Positions 1-8,331 are shown, counted from the stretch's first letter. The stretch is DNA of 49,719 nt from Labilithrix sp. (GCA_019637175.1 JAHBWD010000035.1:37341-87059); one strand, 5' to 3'. Numbers and translations are program-made. The notes: a model not told the origin generated them from the letters alone.

Positions 1-1
1 G

Positions 2-709
2 CTGCCCGACGTCGGCGGCGTCAAGGGCGGCCTCGCCTACGATCTGTACAACGCGCGCTTCGCGAACATCTTCGGCTCGCTCGACGTGTACGCGTCGAAC
101 AAAGTCACGCTCAGCCTCGACTACGACTACTTCGCGCCGACCTTCGACGGCGACTCGATCTGGAACTTCTTCATGTCGATGCCCATGAACGACATGGGCG
201 TCCGCGCGAGCTGGGACGCGACCGACAAGCTCGCGATCGCCGGCGGCCTCCGCGGCCGCGCGTTCCAGCTCCAGACCGAGCCCGAGCGCGAGTCGACAGT
301 ACAGAACACCTCGCCCAACAACCTCGCCGCGGGAAACTACTATCCTTCGAGCGCGATCGAGCCGATGGCCGGCGGCAACCTCGCCGCGCGCTATCGCTGG
401 GGCGAAGGCTCGCTCGGCGCGCGCGGCTCGGGCGACTTCTCGAAGAACGGGAGCCGCCTCGGCCTCGATGTGTACGGCGAGCGCACGATCGAGACGCGCT
501 ACGTCGTGAGCGCGCGCACCGGCCTCTGGCGCTGGGACGACGAGCTGCGGCCCGATCGCGACGCGACGAGCTTCCAGTACGTGCTCGGCGCCGGCTACAA
601 GCTCTTTCCGCGATCGCTCGCGTTCGCGGAGCTCGAGCACAACATGAACCGGATCGCGGGGCATCGCTTCCGCGTGATGCTCTGGCTGACCTTGGCGGTG
701 TCGAAGTGA
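2..709 (+). CDS. Outer-membrane beta-barrel-like protein, 3' part (5' end outside window)
   Basis: The frame is open from the first bases of the window, so the start lies upstream; about 235 residues are visible. The segment alternates polar and hydrophobic or aromatic residues in short strands (for example LSLDYDYF, GLDVYGERT, RFRVMLWLTLAVSK at the end), with Asp/Asn/Gly-rich turns, as in transmembrane beta-barrels. No named family is recognisable from this part. Its stop overlaps the GTG start of the 13-heme cytochrome gene by 4 bases (GTGA), so the two are translationally coupled. That pairing recalls porin-cytochrome electron conduits, where a barrel sheathes a multiheme cytochrome; this role is inferred from context only. 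Confidence 0.65.
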   Translation: MPDVGGVKGGLAYDLYNARFANIFGSLDVYASNKVTLSLDYDYFAPTFDGDSIWNFFMSMPMNDMGVRASWDATDKLAIAGGLRGRAFQLQTEPERESTVQNTSPNNLAAGNYYPSSAIEPMAGGNLAARYRWGEGSLGARGSGDFSKNGSRLGLDVYGERTIETRYVVSARTGLWRWDDELRPDRDATSFQYVLGAGYKLFPRSLAFAELEHNMNRIAGHRFRVMLWLTLAVSK

Positions 710-2118
710 AAAAGCAGTCGATCCTCCCGAGCGTCTTCCTCCTCGTCGCGATCCTCTTCGCGATCGGGACGGCGTTCGCGCAGGATCCGCCGTCCGAGCC
801 GCCGGCGCCCGCGCCCGTGCCCACCCCCGCGCCCGCCGAGACGGCGCCTCCCGCTCCGGAGCCGCCGCCGTCGAAGCCCGCGCTGCCCGTCACGTTCACG
901 ACGAACGTGCCGCTCGAGGCGGGCCTCGCCAACCTCCCCGGCAACGCGCACGTGCCGCTGCGGCTCCTGCCGCCGGGCGCGTTCGAACAAGATCGCGGGC
1001 CGAGCGAGGCGATCTTCCCGCCGCAGAAGCTCACGATCCGCTTCAACCACAAGCTCCACGTCGAGGGGCAGAAGCTCCAGTGCAAGACGTGCCACGCCGG
1101 CGCGCTCACGAGCGAGTCGGCCGCCGATCGGCTCACGCCCAAAGCGACGACGTGCGACGGCTGCCACGGATCCGATCACGACGACCTCGCCGCGGTGAAG
1201 CCCGGCGACGACGCGAGCGGCAAGTGCAACTGGTGCCACCTCGGTTACAAAGAGGGCGACGGCAACAAGGTCGCGAAGTTCGACATCCCCGCGCCGAACA
1301 TGCTCTTCAACCACAAGAAGCACGCGGCGCGGAACATCGGGTGCGGACAGTGTCACGGCGACGTCGAGAAGCTCGAGCTCGCGACGCGCGATCAGCTCCC
1401 GCGCATGCGCGGCTGCTTCGGGTGCCACCAGCACCCCGACTCGGCCGCGCGGGGTGAAGCGAAGAGCGCGTGCGAGACGTGCCACATCAAGGGCGGCGCG
1501 AAGGAAGGCGGGCGCATCAAGACGGTGTTCGCGAGCGGCGTCCTCCAGCCGCCGCGATGGCTCCACAACGCCGGTCACGGCGCCGACTTCGTGCAGCGCC
1601 ACAAGTACGTCGCGGCCAACGACTCGCAGTTCTGCGGCAACTGCCACAAAGAGGAGTACTGCACCGCGTGCCACGACGGCCGGGTGCGCCCGCGGAGCAT
1701 CCACCCGAACGACTACCTCAACATGCACGCGGTCGAGGCTCGGCTCGCGACGCAGAAGTGTCAGAGCTGCCATCGCGAGCAGAGCTTCTGCCTCGGCTGC
1801 CACCAGCGCGTCGGCGTCTCGATGAGCGGGCCGGTCAAAGACTCGGGCCGCTTCCACCCGCCGAAGATCGAGTGGAGCGATCCGCCGAGGCGGCCCGGCC
1901 ACCACGCCTTCGAGGCCATGCGGAACCTCAACGCGTGCGTGAGCTGCCACATCGAGCGCGACTGCGTCGTCTGCCACGGCGGCCAGGGCATCGGGGGCGG
2001 CTTCAACCCCCACACCGGCGGCTTCTCCGCCGGCTGCGCGACGCAGTTCCAGCGAAACCCGAGGCCTTGCTACGTCTGCCACGATCCCGGCGCGAGCGTG
2101 TTGCAGAGGTGCAAATGA
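706..2118 (+). CDS. Exported multiheme cytochrome c with 13 CXXCH motifs
   Basis: The protein has 470 residues. It begins with a signal peptide (MKKQ, hydrophobic ILPSVFLLVAILFAIGTAFA, cleavage near AFA-Q), followed by a Pro/Ala-rich linker to about residue 62. Thirteen CXXCH heme c motifs run from about residue 126 to 455: CKTCH, CDGCH, CNWCH, CGQCH, CFGCH, CETCH, CGNCH, CTACH, CQSCH, CLGCH, CVSCH, CVVCH and CYVCH. Extra His residues (FNHK, HKKH) are candidate sixth ligands. Such proteins carry electrons in the periplasm or across the outer membrane. The overlap with the upstream barrel gene and the cytochrome-like lipoprotein two genes on support an electron-transfer cluster. Substrate and partner are unknown; nitrite or hydroxylamine enzymes are not indicated by any motif I recognise. 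Confidence 0.9.
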   Translation: MKKQSILPSVFLLVAILFAIGTAFAQDPPSEPPAPAPVPTPAPAETAPPAPEPPPSKPALPVTFTTNVPLEAGLANLPGNAHVPLRLLPPGAFEQDRGPSEAIFPPQKLTIRFNHKLHVEGQKLQCKTCHAGALTSESAADRLTPKATTCDGCHGSDHDDLAAVKPGDDASGKCNWCHLGYKEGDGNKVAKFDIPAPNMLFNHKKHAARNIGCGQCHGDVEKLELATRDQLPRMRGCFGCHQHPDSAARGEAKSACETCHIKGGAKEGGRIKTVFASGVLQPPRWLHNAGHGADFVQRHKYVAANDSQFCGNCHKEEYCTACHDGRVRPRSIHPNDYLNMHAVEARLATQKCQSCHREQSFCLGCHQRVGVSMSGPVKDSGRFHPPKIEWSDPPRRPGHHAFEAMRNLNACVSCHIERDCVVCHGGQGIGGGFNPHTGGFSAGCATQFQRNPRPCYVCHDPGASVLQRCK

Positions 2119-2186
2119 GCGCCAAATCCCACGGCCGCATCCGCGAGCACGAGGGCGAAAATACGCGGAATGCGGGCGGTTGTTGC

Positions 2187-2216
2187 TTGCGTCCGGGGGC
2201 CGCCGACGACTATACG
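2187..2216 (+). promoter_or_regulatory. Probable sigma-70-type promoter for the 84-residue protein gene
   Basis: TTGCGT at 2187-2192 and TATACG at 2211-2216 are separated by 18 bases, in an otherwise GC-rich stretch of 144 bases between genes. Transcription would start near 2223 and leave a leader of about 40 bases that includes the strong ribosome binding site at 2250-2256. This makes the small gene independently transcribed from the cytochrome gene. Confidence 0.5.
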
Positions 2217-2249
2217 AACCTGTCCGGCTCGTCGGAACCCGCTTCGCCT

Positions 2250-2256
2250 AAGGAGG
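2250..2256 (+). promoter_or_regulatory. Strong ribosome binding site AAGGAGG
   Basis: AAGGAGG lies 6 bases before the GTG at 2263 and decides that start over upstream in-frame starts. It is the clearest Shine-Dalgarno sequence in the window; many neighbouring genes have none. Confidence 0.85.
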
Positions 2257-2262
2257 CCCCCC

Positions 2263-2517
2263 GTGAAAGACCTCGTACGGTACCTCTTGGAGAACATGTA
2301 CCTCGACTTCCAGGGGGAGATCTCGCTCGACACCGTGCGTCAGTTCCTCCGGGGCGACGACAGCCGCGAAGCGAAGGCGCTCCTGCAGAAGCTCATCGAG
2401 GACAAGGGCGTCAACGATCTGCTGATCACGCTGGCCGACGTGCTGAAGGAGCACCTCCGCAGCGGAATCAACGAGCAGGTGATGCGCGAGCAGCTCTCGA
2501 TGTACGCCGAGTCCTGA
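2263..2517 (+). CDS. Small hypothetical protein, 84 residues, highly translated-looking
   Basis: The GTG start is fixed by a perfect AAGGAGG six bases upstream. The 84-residue product begins VKDLVRYLLENMYLDF and is predicted to be helical throughout (EAKALLQKLIEDKGVNDLLITLADVLKEHLR), with no signal peptide, membrane segment or cysteine, so it should be a cytoplasmic soluble protein or a small adaptor. I do not recognise the family. It has its own promoter and lies between the multiheme cytochrome and a cytochrome-like lipoprotein, whose start overlaps its stop codon. That coupling is the only clue to a role. Confidence 0.75.
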   Translation: MKDLVRYLLENMYLDFQGEISLDTVRQFLRGDDSREAKALLQKLIEDKGVNDLLITLADVLKEHLRSGINEQVMREQLSMYAES

Positions 2518-3677
2518 GGCGCGCGTTCGTCGGCGCGTCGCTCGCGTGCGCGGCCCTCGGCGCGTTCGCGTCGTGCGACGCCGGCCACCAGAACAACCAG
2601 AAGACGGTCGGCCCCGAGATTCGGATCCTCGGTCTCAACGTCGGCGACGGGCGTCCCATGCCCGCCGACGGCGTCGTGCAGATCGCGTTCGATCGCTACC
2701 TCAACCCGATCACGGTCAACCGGCAGTCGGTCGTCATCGTCGACGCCGCGAACCAGCCGCTCGCCGCCGACCAGGCGCCGACGGTCACCTACGATCCAGT
2801 CGCTCGCACCGTCACGCTCGGGCCTCCGAAGCAGCCGTGGCTCACCGAGGGGCAGCCCTACAAGGTGATCTTCGCGATCCCCGAGGGCGACTCCGACGTG
2901 GGCGGGCTCCGCGCGATCGATCGCGCCACGCTCTGGGCGGGCCAGCCCCTCTCGTATGCGTTCTTCGTCGGGCCGCCGGCGAACCGCCCCGTCGATCCGC
3001 CCGTCAGCTTCTGCCGTGACGTGCTGCCGATCTTCTACGCGAAGTGCAACGTGCCGACGTGCCACGGCAGCAGCGATCGCGCGGCCGCGAGCCTCGTGCT
3101 CGACACGAGCGCCGGCGTCGCGAACACCGCGCTGAGCCGCGTCGCGCAGGGGGCGAACACGGGTCCTCTCTCCGGCGCCGGGACGCCGCCGGGGGTGGGC
3201 CGTCCGTTCGGCGTCGACATGCCGCTCATCGAGCCGGGGAACCCGGGGAGCAGCTGGCTGCTCTACAAGATCGAGCTCGCGGCGCTCCCCGCGAACCCGG
3301 CGGCCGATCCGGGCTACGCGTGCACGAACGGCCTGCTCGAGCCGAAGGTCGCCCAAGACTTCGCGCCGCTCGCGCCCCAAGCGCAGCGCGGCGCCGACGC
3401 GATCGAGCGCGCGATCCTGAGCGACTTCATCCTCGGCCGCGAGATGCCCTTCCCGTTCGCGAGCGTGAAAGGCTACGAGGACGCGCCGCTCACGTTCGAG
3501 GAGCGCCAGAAGATCCGCATCTGGATCCAGAACCTCAAGAAGGGCGAGGGCGTGCCCGAGTGCGGCGGCTGCGGGATCGTGACGCCTGCCGACGCCGGCG
3601 CGCCCCGCGAGGGCGGCGTGATCGACGGCGGCGTGATCGACAGCGGCGCCGACGCGAGCGACGCTGCCGATCAATGA
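2514..3677 (+). CDS. Lipoprotein with Ig-like and cytochrome c-like domains, apparent CTG start
   Basis: About 387 residues. The N-terminus reads as a lipoprotein signal (two Arg, hydrophobic AFVGASLACAALGAFAS, then Cys, about residue 21). No ATG, GTG or TTG is available before it in frame; CTG at 2514 overlaps the upstream TGA by 4 bases and is my chosen start. The first in-frame ATG (2658) would lose the signal. The first half resembles a bacterial Ig-like (SbsA/Big_5-like) domain. The second half has FCRDVLPIFYAKCNVPTCHG, like the cytochrome-like domains of large periplasmic proteins, but the heme motif is CX4CH rather than CX2CH. The C-terminus is a low-complexity Ala/Gly/Asp tail. The stop abuts the convergent cyclase gene. 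Confidence 0.7.
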   Translation: MRRAFVGASLACAALGAFASCDAGHQNNQKTVGPEIRILGLNVGDGRPMPADGVVQIAFDRYLNPITVNRQSVVIVDAANQPLAADQAPTVTYDPVARTVTLGPPKQPWLTEGQPYKVIFAIPEGDSDVGGLRAIDRATLWAGQPLSYAFFVGPPANRPVDPPVSFCRDVLPIFYAKCNVPTCHGSSDRAAASLVLDTSAGVANTALSRVAQGANTGPLSGAGTPPGVGRPFGVDMPLIEPGNPGSSWLLYKIELAALPANPAADPGYACTNGLLEPKVAQDFAPLAPQAQRGADAIERAILSDFILGREMPFPFASVKGYEDAPLTFEERQKIRIWIQNLKKGEGVPECGGCGIVTPADAGAPREGGVIDGGVIDSGADASDAADQ

Positions 3678-4577
3678 TCAGCCGCTGACGACCTTGTTGC
3701 GACCGCCGTTCTTGGCGGCGTAGAGGTTCTTGTCGGCCGTGTCGTAGAGCACCGCGGCCGACGTCATGCGCGCGTCGAACGTCGTGACGCCGACGCTCAC
3801 CGTGCAGCCGAACTCTTTGTTGTCGACGAGGAAGCGCGCCTGCTCGACGAGCTTGCGCACCTTCTCCGCGGCGACGGTCGCGCCCGGGCCGTCGACCTCG
3901 GGGAGGAGCACCGCGAACTCTTCGCCGCCGACGCGCGCGAGCACGTCTTGCTGGCGGAGGCGCGGCTTCACCACGAGCGAGAGCTGGCGGAGCACGCTGT
4001 CGCCCGCGACGTGACCGTAGGTGTCGTTGATTTTCTTGAAGTGATCGATGTCGAAGAGGATGAGCGAGAGCGCGCGGCGGTAGCGGAGGCTCCGGTTGTA
4101 TTCGCGCTCGAGGGCCTCGTTGAAGTAGCGACGGTTGTGCGTCTGCGTGAGCGCATCCATCGTCATCAGGCGATAGATCTCTTCGTGGTAGTTCGCCTCG
4201 ATGTTGTCGCCGGACATGTACTTCAGGATCGAGCGACCGAGCTTGATCTGATCGCCGTCCTGGAGGTTCTTCTTCTTGACGTTGACGTCGTTGACGAACG
4301 TTCCGTTGGTCGAGCCGAGATCTTCGATGACGTGACTTCGGCCGTCGAAGGTGATGCGCGCGTGATGGCGGCTGATGCTCTCCTGGTCGATCGGCAGATC
4401 GGAGCGCGACGAGCGGCCGATCTCGAAGGTGCCTTGCGAGAGCGCCGCGCGCTTGCCGAGCTCGGGCCCGTAGATGACGACGAGGCACGCGCGGTCGCCG
4501 CTCTGGGAGACCTGGTTGAAGCTCTCGATGTCGATCGCGGTGACGCGGTCGTAGGGCCGGGGATCTTTCGGGTCCAC
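3678..4577 (-). CDS. FHA-GGDEF diguanylate cyclase
   Basis: The protein has 299 residues with a GTG start. An FHA domain (about 35-115) carries the phosphothreonine-binding signature IGRSSRSD, SRHHARI and GSTNGTFVN. A GGDEF domain (about 140-299) has an intact active site, RVGGEEF at about 215-221, and an inhibitory I-site RQQD five residues before GGEEF. It should make cyclic di-GMP from two GTP, with product feedback inhibition, and the FHA domain would link activity to a Thr-phosphorylated partner of a Ser/Thr kinase. There is no membrane segment, so it is cytoplasmic. It converges with the preceding lipoprotein gene, the two stop codons being adjacent. Promoter: see 4587-4615. Confidence 0.93.
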   Translation of the reverse strand: MDPKDPRPYDRVTAIDIESFNQVSQSGDRACLVVIYGPELGKRAALSQGTFEIGRSSRSDLPIDQESISRHHARITFDGRSHVIEDLGSTNGTFVNDVNVKKKNLQDGDQIKLGRSILKYMSGDNIEANYHEEIYRLMTMDALTQTHNRRYFNEALEREYNRSLRYRRALSLILFDIDHFKKINDTYGHVAGDSVLRQLSLVVKPRLRQQDVLARVGGEEFAVLLPEVDGPGATVAAEKVRKLVEQARFLVDNKEFGCTVSVGVTTFDARMTSAAVLYDTADKNLYAAKNGGRNKVVSG

Positions 4578-4586
4578 GCAGCGCCT

Positions 4587-4615
4587 ATCCTACGTTGCCC
4601 GCAAATGGCGGGCAA
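4587..4615 (-). promoter_or_regulatory. Promoter of the cyclase gene within an 8-bp inverted repeat
   Basis: Read on the minus strand, TTGCCC (4615-4610) and TAGGAT (4592-4587) are 17 bases apart, and the -10 box ends 9 bases before the GTG, giving almost no leader. The -35 side lies in an inverted repeat, TTGCCCGC (4595-4602) and GCGGGCAA (4608-4615), with a 5-base spacer. The repeat could be an operator or, without a T-run, a weak terminator for the upstream lectin-like gene. Confidence 0.5.
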
Positions 4616-4627
4616 AGCCTCGTGAGA

Positions 4628-5890
4628 TCAGGGGACGCAGCCCTGGCCGTTCGGGAACTGCATGCTGATGTCCTTGACCCAGTGGGTCTCGCTCGCGCCG
4701 CCGGTGCCGCCGGTGAAGCCCCAGAGGCCGCTGAACGGCACGTACCCGGGGAGCATGAGGTTGTTCTCGTAGAGGATCCCGTCGAGCCACACGTTGAGCT
4801 TGCCGTCTTCCAGGCGGACGCGGAGCACGTGGTCGGCGGCGTTCCGAACGTTGGGGATCGTGGTTCGCTTGATGGGCACCGCGAGGTTGTCGGTCTTGAA
4901 GATGACCATGTACGGGACGGCCGGCTCCCCCGTGTTCTGGTAGGTGTCGATCGCGACGGCGTAGCCGTTGGCCGCCGCGATGCCCGCGACGCCGAAGCCC
5001 GGCCCGCCTCCGACCGCGGCGACGTTGGTGCCCGCGACCCACGCGAACGCCATTCCGTCGGCGCCCGTCGGCTTGTCTTGGATCCAGATCGTCGCCGTCA
5101 TGTCGAACGTGTCGAAGAGGTACGACGCGTTCCACCAGAGGGCGCCGGCCTGGTTCATGGCGTCGGCCGTGAGCCTCAAGTACGAGCCGCTGAGGAAGGC
5201 GGGCGACGCGTTGCCGGCGACGGCCCAGTGCGTGTCCATGGGCGTGAGCGTTCCGATGATGCTCTTCGGGATCTCGTCGATCTTGCCGTTGCAGTCGTCG
5301 TCCTTGTTGTTGCAGATCTCGATCGCGCCTGGGTAGATCTTCGGATCGGTGTCGTCGCAGTCGATGGCGATCGTGCCGTGCGCGCACGTGTAGAAGCCGT
5401 CGTTGTCCTTGTCGAAGCCTTCGTCGATCTTGCCGTCGCAGTTGTCGTCGACGTTGTTGCAGACCTCGGTCGCGCCCGGGTGGATCGCGGGGTTCTTGTC
5501 GTCGCAGTCGGCGACCTTGCCCGGCAGCGCGCAGCTCACGTAGCCGTCGGCGTCTTCGTCGAAGCCTTCGTCGATCTTCCCGTCGCAGTTGTCGTCCTTG
5601 CCGTTGCAGACCTCGGTGGCGCCGGGGTGGATCGACTTGTCGCGATCGTCGCAGTCGTTCGAGAGCGGGTAGCCGTCGCCGTCGGCGTCGGTCGAGCCGG
5701 AGAGGCACACGCCGTTCGAGCAGACCTCGCCCGCCGCGCACGGCGAGGGACAGCCGCCGGTCGAGGCGTCGCCCGTCGCTTCGGAGACGGCGCCGCCGGT
5801 GTTCGGATCGTCCGCGTTCCCCGTGGCGCACGACGACGCGAGGACCGCCACGCCGAGCGCGACGAGCCCCAAAGACAAGGCCCGCTCCAT
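4628..5890 (-). CDS. Lipoprotein with MopE-type metal-binding repeats and lectin-like domain
   Basis: The protein has 420 residues. A lipoprotein signal ends LASSC near residue 21. Three tandem MopE-like repeats follow (about 65-215), each of the form DxDGDGY...DCDD...HPGATEVCN..DDNCDGKIDE, rich in Asp and paired Cys and expected to bind divalent metal, probably calcium or copper. The C-terminal half (about 225-420) has the pattern of an L-type lectin/concanavalin-like sandwich (AGALWWNASYLF, GMAFAWV, GYAVAIDTYQNT, HVLRVRLEDGKLNVWLDGILY, GLWGFTGGTGG). It is therefore a surface or periplasmic lipoprotein with a likely carbohydrate-binding fold; the ligand is unknown. A TACCCT box lies 8 bases before the ATG, with no Shine-Dalgarno sequence. 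Confidence 0.85.
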   Translation of the reverse strand: MERALSLGLVALGVAVLASSCATGNADDPNTGGAVSEATGDASTGGCPSPCAAGEVCSNGVCLSGSTDADGDGYPLSNDCDDRDKSIHPGATEVCNGKDDNCDGKIDEGFDEDADGYVSCALPGKVADCDDKNPAIHPGATEVCNNVDDNCDGKIDEGFDKDNDGFYTCAHGTIAIDCDDTDPKIYPGAIEICNNKDDDCNGKIDEIPKSIIGTLTPMDTHWAVAGNASPAFLSGSYLRLTADAMNQAGALWWNASYLFDTFDMTATIWIQDKPTGADGMAFAWVAGTNVAAVGGGPGFGVAGIAAANGYAVAIDTYQNTGEPAVPYMVIFKTDNLAVPIKRTTIPNVRNAADHVLRVRLEDGKLNVWLDGILYENNLMLPGYVPFSGLWGFTGGTGGASETHWVKDISMQFPNGQGCVP

Positions 5891-6035
5891 GAAGGATCAG
5901 GGTAGCGCCGCCCATGCCCCAGCGCGAGAGGCGGCCGCGAAAAGCCGCGTTTTTGAATGCGGAACGGCCGAGGCTCGTTTAATACGCACACCGAAGCACG
6001 AGCGCCCCGCCGCAGCCGGCCAGGCCGCATTCCAC

Positions 6036-7022
6036 ATGCGCCCGCGATTCCTTGGAGCATTCTCGCGCACGACGGGCGTTTCGCTCCTCGCGGTGACGGC
6101 CGCGCTGCTCGCGTCGCCGTCCGCGCGAGCGCAGGATCCCTCGGGGCCGGAGCCGATCCCGACGCTCGCGCCCCCTCCGCTTCCTCCGCCTACCGCCGCG
6201 CCGGCGCAGCCCTCGGCGCCGGTCGCGTCCGCGCCGGCCTCGGCGTCGTCGTGCTCCGCGAACCCGTGCGGCGGAGGTTGCGTCTGCGCGGCGCGTTGCT
6301 GTAGCAAGTGCGGCTGCCGCTACGAGCCGAAGGTGAGCCTGTCGGTCGTCGGCCTCCGCGGCTCGCTCACCCAGGTGTCGGCAGGCCCCGTCAGCGAGAC
6401 CGCCGCCAGCGTCTCGCTCGCCGGCGCCGTCGACTCCTACGCGCTCGACGGAACGACGCACGGCGCGATGTCGTTCGCGCTCGGCGGCGGCGGCGCCGGC
6501 TTCGAAGGCGCGCTCACCGGGCTCATCGACATCGGCTATCGCGTGCCCGTCGGCGAAGATCACGGCCCCTTCGGCCGCATCGGATTCGACGGGCGCCTCC
6601 AGGGCAACGACCTCCTCTACTTCTCGCTCCTCGAGCTGCCGCGCGCGACCGTCGGGTGGCAGTACCTCGCCGGCCGCACGGTGATCGAAGGCGGCATGCG
6701 GGGCGGCGCGGTGCTCGCGGGGTTCTACAACCCCGGCGAAGAAGGGCGGCGGAAGCTCAACGGATTCGAGTGGGGCGGCTTCTTGTCGTCGCAGTTCGGC
6801 TACGTCCGCCTCGACATGAGCTTCATGCGCATCGAGGCGAAGAAGACGCTCACGGGCCGACCGGTGCACGTCGGCAAGGCCTCGCTCTGCGCGGCGGGCA
6901 AGCGCTTCGGCGCGTGCGTCGACGGCATGCTCTTCGGCGGCGACGCCGACATGCGCGCCGCCGGCGTGCGCCTCGCCACGTCGTCGGTCTTCGGGCTGAC
7001 CTTGGGCGTCACCGACTGGTGA
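6036..7022 (+). CDS. Exported Cys-rich, beta-barrel-like protein of unknown function
   Basis: The ATG at 6036 is chosen because a signal peptide follows directly (MRPRFLGAF, hydrophobic TTGVSLLAVTAALLA, cleavage at ARA-Q); upstream in-frame starts would bury it. Of 328 residues, about 35-75 are Pro/Ala-rich and about 76-100 form a compact Cys cluster (CSANPCGGGCVCAARCC then SKCGC) with nine cysteines. The remaining 230 residues show repeated Gly-rich strands (FALGGGGAGFEGAL, DIGYRVPVG, GGFLSSQFGYVRLDMSFM), suggesting an outer-membrane or beta-sandwich structure. I do not recognise the family. The convergent DUF362 gene ends 10 bases downstream. Confidence 0.75.
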   Translation: MRPRFLGAFSRTTGVSLLAVTAALLASPSARAQDPSGPEPIPTLAPPPLPPPTAAPAQPSAPVASAPASASSCSANPCGGGCVCAARCCSKCGCRYEPKVSLSVVGLRGSLTQVSAGPVSETAASVSLAGAVDSYALDGTTHGAMSFALGGGGAGFEGALTGLIDIGYRVPVGEDHGPFGRIGFDGRLQGNDLLYFSLLELPRATVGWQYLAGRTVIEGGMRGGAVLAGFYNPGEEGRRKLNGFEWGGFLSSQFGYVRLDMSFMRIEAKKTLTGRPVHVGKASLCAAGKRFGACVDGMLFGGDADMRAAGVRLATSSVFGLTLGVTDW

Positions 7023-7032
7023 CGCCTCGGCG

Positions 7033-8127
7033 TCAGACCGCGACTTCCTTGATCTGGATCTTCGCGCGCTCGTGGATGCCGAGCCCGAGATCGGCGGCGG
7101 CCTTGATGTAAGCCGGCTCGCGGCCCGCTTCCGTGAGCGTCTTGAGCTTCAGCTCGGCGCGGAGCTTCTCGACGATCTCCCAGCCGATCGTGTCCATCGC
7201 GACCGGATCGGTGGTCGCGTAGACCGCCTCGTGCGGCTTGACCATCTCCGGGCGCTTCCAGAGCGGACCGCCGTCGGCCATCACCTTGTAGCCGTCGGTG
7301 ATGCAGAGACGAACGCGGCTCTTGATGACGTCTTGCGCGTACATCTGCGCGATCTGCGGGCTCGCGTGGTGGATGTGGAAGTCGTGCGGGTTGATGCTGC
7401 ACCCGTGCGTCATGTTCTTGAGCGTGCCGGTGTAGCCGCAGATCGAGTGATCCTTGATGAGCGAGAAGTTGATCGCGGCCGTCGCCTCGGTGAGGTATTT
7501 CACGAACTTCGTGCTCGTGCCCGTACCGGGGATGAGGCGGTAATCCATCGTCGCGTTGCCGTTGTTGTGCGTCGCGACCTTCACGCCCGTGGGGACGTTC
7601 TGCGCGTTGATGCGCGTGCCCGAGAGGAAGTCGCCGTACTGCTCGAGGACGGTGATGTTCGACGGCGCGCACCCGGCGGCGATGAGCGCCTCGAGGAACG
7701 GCAGCACGAGCTCCTTGTTGGTGCCCATGTTCTGCTTGGCGATGCCGTTGACCTTCACGACGACGATGTCGTCCTTGTGCACGAACTGCTGCACCGCGGT
7801 CACGAGATCGGGCTTGCCGGTAAGCTCGGTGAGCGCCTTCGTCAGCATCTCCTTGGCCGCGTCGGGCTTGGGGTAGAGCTGGTTGGCCTGGAGGCAGTCT
7901 TTCTTCGTGACCTTCACGATGCGCCCGGGCGCAGCGAAGGGCGTGAAGCCCGCGGGCGGCGAAGCCGCGAGGGGCTTCGGCGTCGGACCGGCGAGCGCCT
8001 CGGACGGCGCGAGCGCCGTCGCTGCGGCGGCCACGGCGGCGGCGGTGCCGAGGAACGCGCGACGCGTGACGCCGGGCGTGAGCTCCTCTTCGATGCGCGC
8101 GATCTGATCTTCGTCCCGGCTTGCCAT
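7033..8127 (-). CDS. Tat-exported DUF362 family protein
   Basis: The 364-residue product starts at the ATG at 8127, with GGAGG about 6 bases upstream (8133-8137). The N-terminus carries a twin-arginine signal, TRRAFLGTAAAVAAAATALAPSEALA, so it should be exported folded. The rest matches DUF362 proteins: a conserved VVVKVNGIAKQNMGTNKELVLPFLEAL region, NFSLIKDHSICGYTGTLKNMTHG, and a C-terminal DPVAMDTIGWEIVEKLR. Family members are often linked to iron-sulfur or ferredoxin-like domains, but no such Cys cluster is present here and the reaction is unknown. An upstream in-frame extension to 8355 is possible but lacks a ribosome binding site and would precede the Tat signal. Confidence 0.88.
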   Translation of the reverse strand: MASRDEDQIARIEEELTPGVTRRAFLGTAAAVAAAATALAPSEALAGPTPKPLAASPPAGFTPFAAPGRIVKVTKKDCLQANQLYPKPDAAKEMLTKALTELTGKPDLVTAVQQFVHKDDIVVVKVNGIAKQNMGTNKELVLPFLEALIAAGCAPSNITVLEQYGDFLSGTRINAQNVPTGVKVATHNNGNATMDYRLIPGTGTSTKFVKYLTEATAAINFSLIKDHSICGYTGTLKNMTHGCSINPHDFHIHHASPQIAQMYAQDVIKSRVRLCITDGYKVMADGGPLWKRPEMVKPHEAVYATTDPVAMDTIGWEIVEKLRAELKLKTLTEAGREPAYIKAAADLGLGIHERAKIQIKEVAV

Positions 8128-8331
8128 GGGATCCTCCGCTCTCCAACGGCTTAGCACGGCCGCGGTGCACCGGACAAACCCGAGCGACTTTCGACGCATG
8201 AGCTGACGTAAGCACGCGCGCGATCGCGGCCCAGGCCAGCTCGCGCCTGGCCGGGCCATGGGGTCACTGCGCGCAACATCGCGGGATCGCTCGCGCGCGC
8301 GCGTGGCGCGGCGTTCGCACTCGCGCGCCGC

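Noticed and set aside
1470..2513. N-terminal extension of the cytochrome-like lipoprotein
   Set aside because: This part overlaps the 13-heme cytochrome and the small protein in another frame and is Arg-rich; the lipoprotein signal begins at about 2514.
5799..6035. Upstream extension of the Cys-rich exported protein
   Set aside because: It would put about 79 residues before the signal peptide and run over the promoter and start of the divergent lectin-like gene.
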